Of a DNA stretch of 64,000 bases, positions 10,186 to 21,327 are shown in pieces. This DNA is from Photobacterium sanguinicancri (lineage in GTDB: Bacteria; Pseudomonadota; Gammaproteobacteria; Enterobacterales; Vibrionaceae). The stretch lies in the NCBI RefSeq assembly GCF_024346675.1, contig NZ_AP024850.1:3534001-3598000 (forward strand), in the 5' to 3' direction. The notes under the pieces were generated by a model. The model ran no database searches. It was not told the origin of the DNA and was given only the letters and a program-made list of their open reading frames with translations. The position numbers and the translations under genes are program-made. Within the stretch, counting starts at the first letter, position 1. Each line of letters begins with the position of its first letter.

Positions 10186-11067
10186 ATGAACATGACAAAC
10201 GACAGTCTCTATCGTTACCTATTTGAAGGTGTTTCTGTACGTGGTGAATTGGTACAGCTTGCTGACACCTACCAACAAATCATTTCCAGCAAGGAATACC
10301 CAGCACCGGTACAAAGCTTGCTTGGTGAACTCCTCGTTGCAACTAGCCTTCTTACGGCAACTTTAAAGTTCGAAGGTTCAATTACCGTTCAGCTTCAAGG
10401 TGACGGCCCGATCAAATTGGCAGTGATCAATGGTGATCACGACCAAAAAATGCGCGGTGTGGCTCGTTGGGAAGGAGATGTACCAACGACAGGTAACATC
10501 CACGATCTGCTTGGTAAAGGCCATATGGTTATTACCATCACCCCAACAAAAGGTGAACGCTACCAAGGTGTTGTTGGCCTTGAAGGTACAACACTGGCTG
10601 AGTGCCTTGAAGGTTACTTCGCTAATTCTGAACAGCTAAAAACGCAAATTATCCTGCGCGTTGGTGAGCACGAAGAAAAAGCGATGGCAGCAGGTATGTT
10701 GTTACAAATCATGCCGGATGGCCAAGGTAGTGCTGATGATTTCGATCACCTGTCTCAACTCACCAGCACAGTGAAGAACGAAGAACTATTTGGCTTAAAA
10801 GCAGAAGACGTTCTGTTCCGTCTCTATCACCAAGAAGAAGTGAAGCTGTTTGAACCACAACCCGTCGAATTCCACTGTGGTTGTTCACGTGAACGTAGCG
10901 CTTCGGCAATTTGTTCGGTTGAGCGAGTAGAAGTAGAGAAAATCTTAGCGGAAGACGGTAAGGTTTCTTTACACTGTGATTACTGTGGCACAACCTATGA
11001 CTTTGATAGTGTTGACGTTGCAGCGCTGCATGAAAATGCAACAACAGGCGACAACCAAGTACACTGA
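10186..11067 (+). CDS. hslO: Redox-regulated chaperone Hsp33
   Basis: Hsp33 is a cytoplasmic holdase activated when oxidation releases a zinc ion from its C-terminal switch. It has 293 residues, the usual length. The four zinc cysteines are present as C-x-C (HCGCSRE, near 230) and C-x-x-C (HCDYCG, near 266). A GGAG lies five bases before the ATG. It is co-oriented with hslR and ends before a strong terminator, so hslR-hslO is a two-gene unit. Confidence 0.97.
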   Translation: MNMTNDSLYRYLFEGVSVRGELVQLADTYQQIISSKEYPAPVQSLLGELLVATSLLTATLKFEGSITVQLQGDGPIKLAVINGDHDQKMRGVARWEGDVPTTGNIHDLLGKGHMVITITPTKGERYQGVVGLEGTTLAECLEGYFANSEQLKTQIILRVGEHEEKAMAAGMLLQIMPDGQGSADDFDHLSQLTSTVKNEELFGLKAEDVLFRLYHQEEVKLFEPQPVEFHCGCSRERSASAICSVERVEVEKILAEDGKVSLHCDYCGTTYDFDSVDVAALHENATTGDNQVH

Positions 11068-11105
11068 TTAATTTTTGTCCCGTATTAACTGACAGAAAAA
11101 ATGAT

Positions 11106-11136
11106 AATAGCCGAATTTAATTCGGCTATTTTTTTA
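11106..11136 (+). terminator. Rho-independent terminator of hslR-hslO
   Basis: A perfect 10-bp stem (AATAGCCGAA / TTCGGCTATT) with a five-base loop is followed by a run of T. It lies 38 bases after the hslO stop. Confidence 0.9.
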
Positions 11137-11390
11137 ACTGAAGCACACTTCTAGCCCTGCCTTACATTCATTTTTCACGCCTAAATATCGCTTTTTTCAA
11201 GAGAAATATTAATTTCGAGACCTAGCGCAAACGCGTAACACACCTGTAAACTAACAACCCCAATAGCATTAAATAAAATTACTTAGCCTTAACAAGTTAA
11301 TGGTTAATTTTTGATAAACCTCCCTGAATTACCCATTTAGGGTTGTTAGCATGGTCAACAGTTAAACTACATCTTACCCAAGGAGCACCT

Positions 11391-13022
11391 ATGACCGTCA
11401 TGAACGTCGAAAAAAAGGTTGCAAAAAACATGGATCTGTCTAAATACGGTATCAATAATGTTACAGAAGTAGTACGTAACCCTTCTTACGAAGTTTTATT
11501 CGAAGAAGAGACTAAACCTGGCTTAGAAGGATACGAAAAAGGTATCGTGACTGAGCTTGGTGCAGTATCAGTCGATACAGGTATTTTCACAGGCCGTTCG
11601 CCAAAAGATAAATTCATCGTAAAAGATGATACGACCCGCGATACCCTATGGTGGGCCGACCAAGGCAAGAACGACAACAAAGCTATTGACCAAAATGTTT
11701 GGAACGACCTGAAAACCCTAGTAACAGGTCAACTTTCTGGCAAGCGTCTTTTTGTTATCGACGGTTACTGTGGTGCTAATCCTGATACTCGCTTATGTAT
11801 CCGTGTTATCACTGAAGTTGCATGGCAAGCACACTTCGTAAAAAACATGTTCATCCGCCCCACAGAAGATGAATTAGAAAGCTTTGAGCCTGATTTCGTC
11901 GTAATGAATGGCGCGAAGTGCACCAACGAGAAGTGGGAAGAGCAAGGTCTGAACTCTGAAAACTTCACCGTCTTTAACCTCACAGAAAAAATGCAGCTCA
12001 TTGGCGGTACTTGGTACGGCGGTGAAATGAAGAAAGGCATGTTCGCAATGATGAACTACTTCCTTCCTCTGCAAGATATCGCATCGATGCACTGTTCTGC
12101 CAACATGGGCGAAAATGGCGATGTTGCGGTGTTCTTCGGCCTTTCAGGCACAGGTAAAACGACATTATCGACCGATCCTAAACGTGCATTAATCGGCGAT
12201 GATGAGCATGGTTGGGATGACAACGGTGTCTTCAATTTTGAAGGCGGCTGTTACGCAAAAACCATCAACCTATCTAAAGAAGCTGAACCTGATATCTACA
12301 ACGCTATCCGTCGCGATGCCTTGCTAGAAAACGTAACGGTTCGTGCTGACGGTGCCATTGATTTCGACGACAACTCGAAAACAGAAAACACCCGTGTTTC
12401 TTACCCGATCTACCACATTGAAAACATTGTTAAGCCAGTATCGAAAGGTGGTCATGCTAACAAAGTTATTTTCTTGTCGGCTGATGCATTCGGGGTTTTA
12501 CCGCCAGTATCTAAACTGACACCAGAGCAAACTAAGTACCACTTCCTATCAGGCTTTACCGCTAAACTAGCAGGTACTGAACGTGGTATCACGGAGCCAA
12601 CACCCACTTTCTCGGCATGTTTCGGTAATGCATTCCTAACACTTCACCCAACGCAATACGCGGAAGTTTTAGTGAAACGTATGGAAGCGGCAGGCGCAGA
12701 AGCTTACCTAGTGAACACAGGCTGGAACGGTACAGGTAAACGTATTTCTATCCAAGATACGCGTGGCATCATTGATGCGATCCTTGATGGCTCGATTGAT
12801 ACTGCTGAAACCAAAGACATTCCAATCTTTAACCTAGAAGTGCCAACCTCGCTACCAGGAGTTGATCCTGCGATCCTCGATCCTCGCGACACTTACACTG
12901 ATCCACTTCAGTGGCAAAGTAAAGCTGACGATCTAGCCCAGCGCTTTATCAACAACTTCGAGAAGTACACAGATACAACTGAAGGTGCATCATTAGTGGC
13001 TGCAGGTCCGCAAGTCGACTAA
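11391..13022 (+). CDS. pckA: Phosphoenolpyruvate carboxykinase (ATP)
   Basis: This is the ATP-dependent enzyme that converts oxaloacetate to PEP at the entry to gluconeogenesis. It has 543 residues, the family length. The P-loop [11 protein letters not shown], the nearby metal-binding [21 protein letters not shown] region and the oxaloacetate-binding [10 protein letters not shown] segment near residue 60 are all intact. The frame is open from 11343, but AAGGAG at 11380 selects the ATG at 11391. A terminator follows 26 bases after the stop, so it is monocistronic. I see no convincing CRP site in the upstream 250 bases. Confidence 0.97.
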   Translation: MTVMNVEKKVAKNMDLSKYGINNVTEVVRNPSYEVLFEEETKPGLEGYEKGIVTELGAVSVDTGIFTGRSPKDKFIVKDDTTRDTLWWADQGKNDNKAIDQNVWNDLKTLVTGQLSGKRLFVIDGYCGANPDTRLCIRVITEVAWQAHFVKNMFIRPTEDELESFEPDFVVMNGAKCTNEKWEEQGLNSENFTVFNLTEKMQLIGGTWYGGEMKKGMFAMMNYFLPLQDIASMHCSANMGENGDVAVFFGLSGTGKTTLSTDPKRALIGDDEHGWDDNGVFNFEGGCYAKTINLSKEAEPDIYNAIRRDALLENVTVRADGAIDFDDNSKTENTRVSYPIYHIENIVKPVSKGGHANKVIFLSADAFGVLPPVSKLTPEQTKYHFLSGFTAKLAGTERGITEPTPTFSACFGNAFLTLHPTQYAEVLVKRMEAAGAEAYLVNTGWNGTGKRISIQDTRGIIDAILDGSIDTAETKDIPIFNLEVPTSLPGVDPAILDPRDTYTDPLQWQSKADDLAQRFINNFEKYTDTTEGASLVAAGPQVD

Positions 13023-13048
13023 TTATCCGCCGCATTAAATGGATACCT

Positions 13049-13075
13049 AAGCCCCTTATAAAAGGGGCTTTTTTT
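13049..13075 (+). terminator. Rho-independent terminator of pckA
   Basis: The 9-bp stem AAGCCCCTT / AAGGGGCTT with a four-base loop is followed by T5. Confidence 0.92.
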
Positions 13076-13222
13076 ATTTTCACGCGACCTATTTCATTCA
13101 GATATAGGGCCAACACACGCTACGCGCAGATAGCTTTCATGCTTTTGTGCTCAACAGCTTGCCTGATCTCCGCTTTTACGCCACTCTGAACTATCTACAT
13201 TAATTTGAGTTATGGGCACTGT

Positions 13223-15433
13223 ATGCGACTGTTAGGGAAAATCATCGCAACCATTTTCATCATGCTACTTTTGGTGCTAACCATCATTGTCGCGCTACTG
13301 CATACTCGTCATGCAGCCCCAGTAATCAGCCAACTCACACAACGCCTGACCAATTACCAGTTTGATGCCGAAGTGGTCACTTACACCATCACAGATCCTT
13401 GGCACCTCACGATTGAACAACCAAGCGTTATCGATCCACAGCAGCAACGTTATCAGGCACAGCAAGCGCAAATTTGGCTAGCACCACACGAAACACTGGC
13501 GGCTTTACTCGGATTCTCGTCATCAACGACCACCTCCAAATCCGTCGCTGACTCGCAAACGCAGTTTGACTCTCCTCACTGGTACTTTGATAGCATTTTG
13601 ATCAGCGGCATCGACATCCACCAGCCTGCGTTATCGAATATTCGTGATTCTGCGACGGCAGAGACAACGCTAGTCACTGCACAGACACCGCCTAGATCAA
13701 GCCTGCCCGCAATCTATACTCACCGTCTTGCTCTCACGCATTTCAACCTCACTACACCGACATTCGCCATCAGTGATGGCCAGATTCAACTCGATAACTG
13801 GCAACCAAGTGCCTCTTTCTGGGGTGACTTTTCTGGCGATTTTCGCATTGCGGCACCACGCTTAGATTGGCAACAACAAGCTTTCACGAACATCTTACTT
13901 GATGGCGAAAAAGGCAAAGGGAATAAAGCGCATGATGATTGGACAATTTATGGTTATTCATTTGAATGGTTAGGTGCCAGCATCAATGGCCAAGCAAGCA
14001 TAGACACACAGGCCCGTCAGTTAATACTCAATCAGCTCACCATGACAGATTTTCATTTTCAATCTGACTTAACCATCGACCAGTTAACCCAGCAGACTAA
14101 CGCCTTGGTATCTGATGCATTGAGGCTAGATAGTGATAAGCCAGACAATATTGCACTTCGCATAGGGCGATTAGACCTGATCGATAGCCAAATTGAACTC
14201 AATGATTTGTCACTCAACCAGCTCAATTTATCTCTACTCAATTGGCAGCACGGCCGCTCTGCATGGCAACAAACCGATAGTCAACTTTCACTCAGTGCCG
14301 ACAGCGTTTTATGGCTCGAGACTGTCTTTGATAGCCCGCTGTTGGATCTGCGTTTTACGCCTGATGATATCCTCATTGAGGGGCTTTCAAGCAAAGTATG
14401 GCAAGGTTATCTACGTGCCAATGGCGAGATAACGCCAACGTCGATTGCACTCAACCAGCTGACACTGAATAACATCAAGGCTTTTTTACCATCCCAATGG
14501 CGCACTCGTGTCACGGATATTTTCGCGCCATATCAAGACATCCAGATTGATGAATTAGATATTGGCAACCTTCAGCTGACAGATACCACCCCCGAACGCC
14601 CTTTCCAGCTCAGCGGGGTCAATATCGATGGTAATGACCTGAGTATCAAGCAAGACAATCACTATGGACTATGGCAAGGCACCTTAGTTGCCAATGCAGG
14701 GTTTGCGAGTATCAACACGATTGAACTGGTTGAACCGTATATCAGTACCCATAGCCAAGCCGGAGAGTGGCAACTCGACCAACTGACGATCCCATTTAAA
14801 AATGGCTTACTGGAAGCCACAGGTCATTGGGGGTTAGCGCAACCAGCACAGCCTTGGCAATTCACTCTCACCACAGATAGCGCACCACTATTGTTGCTCA
14901 AGCAATGGTTCGACTTTCCGCTACCGCTTGAAGGCAACATCGACAGTTCACTCACCTTAAGTGGTCTAGCACACAATCGCGCCAGCTTTAATTACAGCTT
15001 GGTGGGCTCTTTACAAGCCGATTTCAGAGATACCCGTTTACTCAGTACACCTGCTGAATTTAATCAGCAACTCGCCAACTGGCGTCAGACGCAGAAAACA
15101 AAAACCACAACGTCAGGGGCGCACACACTCACCCAAACAAGACCGACCGCGAATGTTTCTCCTAAAAAAAACGCATTACCGACCGCACCTTTGATTGCCG
15201 TATCGCCGCTCAGCTTAACCAGTGATCGCGGCCGTATTACCCTAAAACCATTCAATATTGAAAATAAAGATATTCAGGCGACACTTGAGGGGGGATGGGA
15301 TTTAGCGACACCGCAGAAACAAAAACTACGCCTTAATGTGGCGCAGTCTTGTCATCAATTAGAGCGTATTTGGCAACACAATCAGCAACACGTCTCCGTA
15401 TCGCCGTCATCTTGTGAAGGAAACAACATATAA
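13223..15433 (+). CDS. AsmA-family envelope protein
   Basis: This is a predicted inner-membrane-anchored periplasmic protein of 736 residues. A single N-terminal membrane helix (residues about 7-30) precedes a long beta-rich region with repeated L-x-L and Q-L-x-L-x-N segments, as in AsmA/TamB-like proteins that bridge the envelope and are linked to phospholipid transport. The short C-terminal block (TSDRGRITLKPFNIENKDI, then QKLRLNVAQSC) resembles the conserved AsmA C-terminus. The ATG at 13223 is preferred over a TTG at 13205 because it places the helix at the N-terminus. Its last 52 bases overlap the convergent acetyltransferase gene. The function is inferred from the fold type only. Confidence 0.75.
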   Translation: MRLLGKIIATIFIMLLLVLTIIVALLHTRHAAPVISQLTQRLTNYQFDAEVVTYTITDPWHLTIEQPSVIDPQQQRYQAQQAQIWLAPHETLAALLGFSSSTTTSKSVADSQTQFDSPHWYFDSILISGIDIHQPALSNIRDSATAETTLVTAQTPPRSSLPAIYTHRLALTHFNLTTPTFAISDGQIQLDNWQPSASFWGDFSGDFRIAAPRLDWQQQAFTNILLDGEKGKGNKAHDDWTIYGYSFEWLGASINGQASIDTQARQLILNQLTMTDFHFQSDLTIDQLTQQTNALVSDALRLDSDKPDNIALRIGRLDLIDSQIELNDLSLNQLNLSLLNWQHGRSAWQQTDSQLSLSADSVLWLETVFDSPLLDLRFTPDDILIEGLSSKVWQGYLRANGEITPTSIALNQLTLNNIKAFLPSQWRTRVTDIFAPYQDIQIDELDIGNLQLTDTTPERPFQLSGVNIDGNDLSIKQDNHYGLWQGTLVANAGFASINTIELVEPYISTHSQAGEWQLDQLTIPFKNGLLEATGHWGLAQPAQPWQFTLTTDSAPLLLLKQWFDFPLPLEGNIDSSLTLSGLAHNRASFNYSLVGSLQADFRDTRLLSTPAEFNQQLANWRQTQKTKTTTSGAHTLTQTRPTANVSPKKNALPTAPLIAVSPLSLTSDRGRITLKPFNIENKDIQATLEGGWDLATPQKQKLRLNVAQSCHQLERIWQHNQQHVSVSPSSCEGNNI

Positions 15434-16308
15434 GTTCCGGTAAAAGTAGAAGCATGATGATCACCACTGAAGACATTCACTTCAACGGTGACGCGGCCTT
15501 TACGGCCACTGGCTAGGCGATCGAGGTCACCACTTAAGCCTTCAACAGATGCCACCGCGCGTGGTCGCTCTTTTACCGCAGCGCTGTAGCGGATATGACT
15601 ATCCACCAGCACGATGTCGGCACTCAACTGACGCTCTTTGAGCAACATCCAAATAAAGCCCCAACCAGCCAAGGTTGCCATGGTAAATATGCTGCCAGCA
15701 AACATGGATTCATTAGGGTTTAAATTCGCATTAAAGAGCGCACTCACTTCAAAACGATAACCTGTGTATTGGCTGATTTTTATCCCCATTTTGTCGCTGA
15801 TCGGGATTTGATATTGCCATAGTTCTTGCAGGGCTTGGCACCATTCAGGATGGCGCACCACCTCTGTGAGAGGGTCTAAATGTTTAAGCATTTGTTGGTG
15901 ACGAACAGGACCACGTTCTTCACTCAACTCACCTTGGCTATCAAAACCGTTTTTAAGGTAGAAAGGGATCGCGTCTTCTCGCGCATTACACACTAAACGC
16001 TTAGCCCCTTCTTGGCGCGCCAAAGACTCTAAGGCCATCAGCACTAATGCGCCCATCCCCTTATGGCGATAATCCGTATGTACGGCCATAAAACGGATCT
16101 GGCCATCGTTATCAGGCGTCATATATAAACGTCCAATGGCTATAGCATCACCTTTGTCATCGACAATCATCCGATGGCAGCACAGCTCATCATAAGCATC
16201 CCGCTCTGAGCCTACGGGCATGTGCCATGGTTCACGCAGCATCCGCCAACGGAAGTCATAGTAACCTGCCAGCTCTTCATCTGTACTTGGGGTGATAAGT
16301 CGAAACAT
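15382..16308 (-). CDS. Bifunctional GNAT acetyltransferase / hotdog thioesterase (YiiD-like)
   Basis: Two domains are visible in 308 residues. Residues about 1-145 are a GNAT acetyltransferase with an acetyl-CoA loop (VHTDYRHKGMGALVLMALE) and the typical NAREDAIPFYLKNGF strand-helix. Residues about 150-300 match the YiiD C-terminal hotdog domain (thioesterase-like; NPNESMFAGSIFTMATLAGWG). This fusion is known in E. coli YiiD and vibrios; the physiological substrate is not established. AGAGGG lies five bases before the ATG. It lies on the strand opposite the AsmA-like gene and the two 3' ends overlap. Confidence 0.88.
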   Translation of the reverse strand: MFRLITPSTDEELAGYYDFRWRMLREPWHMPVGSERDAYDELCCHRMIVDDKGDAIAIGRLYMTPDNDGQIRFMAVHTDYRHKGMGALVLMALESLARQEGAKRLVCNAREDAIPFYLKNGFDSQGELSEERGPVRHQQMLKHLDPLTEVVRHPEWCQALQELWQYQIPISDKMGIKISQYTGYRFEVSALFNANLNPNESMFAGSIFTMATLAGWGFIWMLLKERQLSADIVLVDSHIRYSAAVKERPRAVASVEGLSGDLDRLASGRKGRVTVEVNVFSGDHHASTFTGTYMLFPSQDDGDTETCC

Positions 16309-16370
16309 GAATTCCCTCTCTTAGTTATTACCCACAACTTGTCCATGTGGTGAACCCACACCAGGAAAAG

Positions 16371-16808
16371 CTAGACTTGAAGCCAGAATGTCACAGGGCC
16401 ATCATTCAATAATGCCACTTTCATATCTGCCGCAAAGATACCCGTTTCAGTTTGGATTTCTTTACCCTTACAACATTCGACAAAATATTCGTACAGTCGT
16501 TCCGCTTCAGTAGGCGCTGCGCCTTTTGAAAAGCTAGGACGCATACCGCTATTGGTATCAGCGGCTAGCGTAAACTGAGATACAACCAACACGCTGCCAC
16601 CCGCTTGCTGCACATTAAGATTCATCTTACCCGCGTCATCTTCAAACACTCGATAACCCAAGACTTTGTCACGTAACCGCTGCGCTTTTTTTTCATCATC
16701 GTCTTTCTCAACGCCAAGTAAGACTAATAACCCTTTACCAATTGCACCAGTGACTTGTCCATCGGCAGTCACACTGGCTTCACTAACGCGTTGAATAAGC
16801 GCAATCAT
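16371..16808 (-). CDS. dtd: D-aminoacyl-tRNA deacylase
   Basis: Dtd hydrolyses D-aminoacyl-tRNA (and glycyl-tRNA-Ala), preventing D-amino acids from entering protein. It has 145 residues, the family length. The two signature motifs are present: SQFTLAAD (near 78-85) and the C-terminal [11 protein letters not shown] (the cross-subunit Gly-Pro motif; here GPV). The ATG overlaps the yihY stop by four bases, so the pair is co-translated. Confidence 0.97.
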   Translation of the reverse strand: MIALIQRVSEASVTADGQVTGAIGKGLLVLLGVEKDDDEKKAQRLRDKVLGYRVFEDDAGKMNLNVQQAGGSVLVVSQFTLAADTNSGMRPSFSKGAAPTEAERLYEYFVECCKGKEIQTETGIFAADMKVALLNDGPVTFWLQV

Positions 16809-17761
16809 TCCATTCTTTCCTTTTTAGTATCTATATCTTTTTCTGACACTGTTGTCTTATTTGTCGGATAAGCTTGGTTTGTCTCATCCTTTTGCTGAAG
16901 TGGGCACCACTGCGGACGCTCACCAAGGCTGGCGGTAATTTCAGCCCCCAGCAATACAATACACCAACACAAATAAACCCATACAAATAAAATCGGGATC
17001 ACTGCCAATGCCCCGTAAATCACTTGGTATGAAGGAAAGTTAGTAATATACAGCGCAAAACCAGTTTTACTGGCTTCAAACAAGACACTGGCAATTAATG
17101 CTCCGATCAGCGCGTGGTTAAACTTCACTTTGGTATTGGGCACCAGCAAGTACAAACCAAGAAAGGCCAAGCTCGACATCACAACAGGTAAACCACGTAA
17201 CATCTGCTGGAAGAACCCATTCACAAGCTCGCTTCCCAATAAGTTCAGCGACCCTAAATATGAGCTCACCGCAATGCTTGAACCCACTAAGATTGGCCCT
17301 AAAGTCAGCACCATCCAATAAATAGAAAATGACGTAATAGGCCGACGCTTTTCATGTATTCGCCAAATATAATTCAATGCCGTGTCAATAGTTGAAATCA
17401 GCATCATCGCCACGACAAACAAAGCCCCCATCCCGACAGCTGTCATCTTGCCTGCGTTAGCAACAAATTCATTGAGGTAGGTTTTAACGATCTCGCCCGC
17501 TGCGGGCACAAAGTTCTCTATCACAAAGTTTTGTAATAATTCCCCCAAGCCCGCAAACACAGGAAAGCTCGATAAAGCCGACAACACCACAGTGATCATT
17601 GGCACTAACGACAATAACGTCACATAGGCCATCGATCCTGCTGTCACCGTCAATCTGTCGTGCATCGCTCGCTGTTGAAGATAGCGCAAAAACGCAAATC
17701 CGACTTTTACGCGTTTAAATAATTGCAGCTTGCCAGTTGTCTTGTTGTCAGCCATATTCAT
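16805..17761 (-). CDS. yihY: YihY/BrkB-family inner-membrane protein
   Basis: This is a polytopic inner-membrane protein of 318 residues with about six membrane helices (for example near 45-65, 105-130, 145-170, 185-205, 220-240, 250-275). The [19 protein letters not shown] segment is the family signature. The family was once annotated as ribonuclease BN in error; the actual role is unknown. The charged tail ([14 protein letters not shown]...) is cytoplasmic by the positive-inside pattern. It is coupled to dtd by a four-base overlap. No clear Shine-Dalgarno is seen; Met3 is an equally possible start. Confidence 0.9.
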   Translation of the reverse strand: MNMADNKTTGKLQLFKRVKVGFAFLRYLQQRAMHDRLTVTAGSMAYVTLLSLVPMITVVLSALSSFPVFAGLGELLQNFVIENFVPAAGEIVKTYLNEFVANAGKMTAVGMGALFVVAMMLISTIDTALNYIWRIHEKRRPITSFSIYWMVLTLGPILVGSSIAVSSYLGSLNLLGSELVNGFFQQMLRGLPVVMSSLAFLGLYLLVPNTKVKFNHALIGALIASVLFEASKTGFALYITNFPSYQVIYGALAVIPILFVWVYLCWCIVLLGAEITASLGERPQWCPLQQKDETNQAYPTNKTTVSEKDIDTKKERME

Positions 17762-17840
17762 TTAATCTATTGGTTGAGTTATTCATCTTGCTTGCCAACC
17801 TCTCGAATCAGCAAGAATTTTTACCACAAGGAGTGTGTTT

Positions 17841-18482
17841 ATGCCTTACCTACTTGCGCTGCTATTAAGTGTATCGTTACTTTCTGGCTGCCAAAGTGCT
17901 TATTATTCCGCCATGGAAAAAGTTGGTGTTCACAAGCGCGATATCATGGTCGATCGCGTTGAAGAAGCGTCTGAAGCACAGCAAGATGCTCAGCAACAAT
18001 TCACCAGTGCATTAGATGCGCTAAAAGCCTTGAATCAGTTTGACGGCGGTGAACTTGAAGCGGCATACAACAGCATTAACGATCAGTACGAAGACAGTGT
18101 CGATGCGGCTGATAAAGTCAGTAGTCGTATTGCGGCTATCGAAGATGTGGCTGATGCACTTTTTATTGAGTGGCAAGAAGAGCTTGAGCTTTACTCAAGC
18201 GCGAAGCTAAAACGCGATAGCCAAACCAAATTACGATCCACTAAAGCTTCTTACCAAACCATGCTCAGTGCCATGCACCGTGCCGAACAAAAAATGGCGC
18301 CAGTGCTTGATACGCTACGTGACAACACCTTGTACCTTAAGCATAACCTGAATGCCGCTGCCATTGGCTCTCTACAAGGTGAATTCAATGATTTGCAGCG
18401 TGATATTCAGCGCGCGATCAAAGATATGGAGACTGCCATTTCTGAATCTGAACGCTTTATTGCTCAGCTCAAAAAGGCGTAA
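17841..18482 (+). CDS. DUF2959 lipoprotein
   Basis: This is a 213-residue predicted lipoprotein. A signal peptide ends in the lipobox LLSG-C near residue 15. The mature part is nearly all alpha-helical and charged, with heptad-like stretches (EEASEAQQDAQQQFTSALDA; ESERFIAQLKKA), which fits the DUF2959 family found in Vibrionaceae, Shewanella and Pseudomonas. AAGGAG at 17828 selects the ATG at 17841 rather than the GTG two codons earlier. It diverges from yihY and converges with the next gene. No function is known to me. Confidence 0.82.
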   Translation: MPYLLALLLSVSLLSGCQSAYYSAMEKVGVHKRDIMVDRVEEASEAQQDAQQQFTSALDALKALNQFDGGELEAAYNSINDQYEDSVDAADKVSSRIAAIEDVADALFIEWQEELELYSSAKLKRDSQTKLRSTKASYQTMLSAMHRAEQKMAPVLDTLRDNTLYLKHNLNAAAIGSLQGEFNDLQRDIQRAIKDMETAISESERFIAQLKKA

Positions 18483-18510
18483 ATCATTCACACCCTATCC
18501 GCGATTCAAC

Positions 18511-19041
18511 TTAATGGTTATTTAAACGAGTCAACACCCAGTTGGCTCGTTCTTCAACACTGCCCCAAGGCACATCGACGACGTCATATCCTAGCGCTTT
18601 ATAAGTGCTAATTAACTGTAGATGAATAGCTTGCGCTTCTTCAAATGGGTATGGTCGCTCAGCATCTTGCACGTAAATAGTTTGGTTCGGTGCACAGAAA
18701 AAAACCGTCGAATGATAACCGACCGCCGCTTCTTGGTATTGAGCCGTCACCTCACAGCCACCAATGGTCAAATACGCACAGATGTCAGGGATTGCCCGAT
18801 CAACAAACGCGGGCATAGTGTTACGTAAGGCTTCTCGACGCTGACGACTCATTGCGGTTAAGCATAGTTCAGCAAACGCAGGTAGGTTGGTCCATGGCAG
18901 CACACCATCAGGCTGTTGTGCTTGGTCTCGGATCAAAGTGCGTGATACTTCAGGAAAGACTAAATAGCCCTTATTCGCCAACGTATTCAGTAACGTTGTT
19001 TTCCCTGCGCCAGGGCCACCAGTAATGATGATTGGTTGCAT
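18511..19041 (-). CDS. Small AAA/NTPase-domain protein (AAA_28-like)
   Basis: This is a 176-residue P-loop protein. Walker A is GGPGAGKTTLL near residues 8-18, and the VFPEVSRTLI and VDRAIPDICAYL segments resemble the nucleotide-kinase-like AAA_28 group (related to the kinase half of NadR). A single domain fills the whole protein, so it is likely a small-molecule kinase or GTPase-like switch. The substrate is not known. A clear AAGGA precedes the ATG by eight bases. It stands alone between convergent DUF2959 and typA. Confidence 0.72.
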   Translation of the reverse strand: MQPIIITGGPGAGKTTLLNTLANKGYLVFPEVSRTLIRDQAQQPDGVLPWTNLPAFAELCLTAMSRQRREALRNTMPAFVDRAIPDICAYLTIGGCEVTAQYQEAAVGYHSTVFFCAPNQTIYVQDAERPYPFEEAQAIHLQLISTYKALGYDVVDVPWGSVEERANWVLTRLNNH

Positions 19042-19123
19042 TGTTGTATTCCTTTATAAGCTCAATGCCATCATACCAAACCTCAGCCAAGCACGAGGGC
19101 TAATACTGAAATTCAGGCATAAA

Positions 19124-19158
19124 AAAATCCCCCCAAAGCATGCGCCATGGAGGGATTT
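19124..19158 (-). terminator. Rho-independent terminator of typA
   Basis: On the minus strand AAATCCCTCC pairs with GGGGGGATTT (one G-T pair) and is followed by a T run. It starts 22 bases after the typA stop. Confidence 0.88.
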
Positions 19159-19180
19159 CTTAACGGAGGTTACTGGCTAA

Positions 19181-21010
19181 TTACTTAGCTGTACGACCTG
19201 CACGTTTACGATCGTTTTCTGTAAGAAGTTTCTTACGGATACGAATGCTTACTGGTGTTACTTCTACTAGCTCATCGTTATCGATGAATTCTAGTGCTTG
19301 CTCAAGTGTGTACTTGATAGCAGGAGAAAGCGTTTGAGCTTCATCAGTACCAGATGCACGAACGTTAGTTAGCTGCTTACCTTTAAGACAGTTAACAGTC
19401 AGGTCGTTTGCACGGTTATGAATACCGATTACTTGGCCTTCGTATACTTCATCAGCGTGCTCTGCAAATAAGCGACCGCGCTCTTGAAGGTTGAATAGTG
19501 CGTAAGTTAGGGCTTTACCCGTAGCGTTAGAGATTAGAACGCCGTTGTTACGCTGACCAATAGTACCGCCCTTGTGAGGACCGTAGTGATCGAAAGAGTG
19601 GTAGATAAGACCAGAACCTGAAGTCAATGTCATGAATTCAGTTTGGAAGCCGATAAGACCACGAGAAGGCATCATGAAGTCCATGCGAACACGGCCTTTA
19701 CCATCTGGTGCCATATCAGTCAGTTCACCTTTACGTAAACCGATGTTTTCCATGATACCGCCCTGGTGTTCTTCAACCACGTCGATAGTCACAGTTTCGA
19801 ACGGTTCCATTAGTTGACCATCTTCTTCTTTGATGATTACTTCTGGACGAGATACCGCTAGCTCAAAACCTTCACGACGCATGTTTTCGATCAGGATAGA
19901 TAGGTGAAGTTCACCACGGCCTGAAACACGGAAACGATCTGGGTTATCAGTTTCTTCAACGCGAAGTGCCACGTTGTGTACTAATTCTTTTTGAAGACGC
20001 TCAAGAATGTTACGAGAAGTAACGAACTTACCTTCTTTACCAGCAAACGGAGAAGTGTTTACTTGGAAAGTCATGGTTACTGTTGGTTCATCAACAGAAA
20101 GCGCAGGAAGTGCTTCAACGTCGCTTACGTCACAGATAGTGTCTGAAATTTTCAGCTCACCAAGACCTGTGATAGCGATGATGTCACCTGCTTTTGCTTC
20201 TTCAACTTCGTGACGCTCAAGACCAAGGTAACCAAGAACCGTACCTACTTTACCGTTACGTTTCTTACCGTCAGCACCAACAATAGTTACTTGTTGGTTA
20301 GGCTTAACTGTACCACGAGCAATACGAGCAACACCGATAACACCTACGTAAGAGCTGTAATCAAGTTGAGATACTTGCATCTGTAGTGCGCCATCAACGT
20401 CAACGCTTGGAGCGTCTACAGTATCAACTACTGCTTGGAACAATGGTTCCATATCTTCGCCAACTTCGCCTTCTTCCATTGTTGCCCAGCCGTTAAGAGC
20501 TGAAGCGTAAACAACAGTGAAGTCTAGTTGTTCGTCGGTTGCACCAAGGTTGTCGAATAGGTCGAATACTTGATCCATAACCCACTCAGGACGAGCACCT
20601 GGACGGTCAATCTTGTTGATTACAACGATTGGCTTAAGACCGTATGCGAACGCTTTTTGTGTAACGAAACGCGTTTGTGGCATTGGGCCATCAACGGCAT
20701 CAACGATAAGAAGAACAGAGTCAACCATCGACATGATACGCTCAACTTCACCACCGAAATCGGCGTGTCCTGGGGTATCTACGATGTTGATACGGTAGTC
20801 ATTCCAGTTAATTGCTGTGTTCTTAGCAAGAATGGTAATGCCACGCTCTTTCTCGATATCGTTAGAGTCCATTACGCGCTCTTCAGCTTCGCCGCGACCT
20901 TCTAGCGTACCAGATTGCTGTAACAGCTTATCAACCAGGGTAGTTTTACCGTGGTCAACGTGAGCAATAATTGCGATATTTCTTAGTTTATCGATCTGTT
21001 GATTAGACAT
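19181..21010 (-). CDS. typA: Ribosome-associated translational GTPase TypA/BipA
   Basis: TypA is an EF-G-like GTPase that acts on the ribosome and supports growth at low temperature and under stress. It has G1 AHVDHGKTT (near 16), G3 DTPGHADF and G4 NKID, followed by EF-G domain II/III/V-like parts and the BipA-specific C-terminal domain ([15 protein letters not shown]). The ATG at 21010 gives 609 residues, the family length; the longer frame adds five codons without a good ribosome site. It is divergent from glnA, as in E. coli and vibrios. Confidence 0.97.
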   Translation of the reverse strand: MSNQQIDKLRNIAIIAHVDHGKTTLVDKLLQQSGTLEGRGEAEERVMDSNDIEKERGITILAKNTAINWNDYRINIVDTPGHADFGGEVERIMSMVDSVLLIVDAVDGPMPQTRFVTQKAFAYGLKPIVVINKIDRPGARPEWVMDQVFDLFDNLGATDEQLDFTVVYASALNGWATMEEGEVGEDMEPLFQAVVDTVDAPSVDVDGALQMQVSQLDYSSYVGVIGVARIARGTVKPNQQVTIVGADGKKRNGKVGTVLGYLGLERHEVEEAKAGDIIAITGLGELKISDTICDVSDVEALPALSVDEPTVTMTFQVNTSPFAGKEGKFVTSRNILERLQKELVHNVALRVEETDNPDRFRVSGRGELHLSILIENMRREGFELAVSRPEVIIKEEDGQLMEPFETVTIDVVEEHQGGIMENIGLRKGELTDMAPDGKGRVRMDFMMPSRGLIGFQTEFMTLTSGSGLIYHSFDHYGPHKGGTIGQRNNGVLISNATGKALTYALFNLQERGRLFAEHADEVYEGQVIGIHNRANDLTVNCLKGKQLTNVRASGTDEAQTLSPAIKYTLEQALEFIDNDELVEVTPVSIRIRKKLLTENDRKRAGRTAK

Positions 21011-21112
21011 GGATTTCACATTCACTCAGAACATGCAGCGACCAACGGGCAGCTACTTGGTTAAAAAAACGGCTCATAATTTAACAGATTTTACGCCAAA
21101 ACCCACGAAATA

Positions 21113-21128
21113 TGTGATTTATATCACC
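21113..21128. promoter_or_regulatory. CRP-cAMP binding site between typA and glnA
   Basis: TGTGA-TTTATA-TCACC matches the CRP consensus at nine of ten key bases. A TTATAA box at 21167 would place the site near -60 of a plus-strand start at about 21180, the class I position. This matches the CRP-dependent glnA promoter 1 known in E. coli. An effect on the divergent typA promoter is also possible. Confidence 0.7.
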
Positions 21129-21327
21129 AGCTTTTTGAATTTAATCGCTGTAATACCGCTAAACCCTTATAAACACTGGGCTCAGCGAAAGATTAAGTTA
21201 CTAAAAATACACTGTCATTTAGGCTAACAGTCAACGATAATGGCGAAAAATCACCCAGATATGGAATTGACAACGACCCTACCTACGATAAGGTAGTAGT
21301 CGCACTAAAAGGTAGTAAAGGCTTTAT

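Noticed and set aside
20570..20905. Plus-strand ORF of 111 codons within typA
   Set aside because: Antisense shadow of a highly conserved GTPase domain; no ribosome site or known motif.
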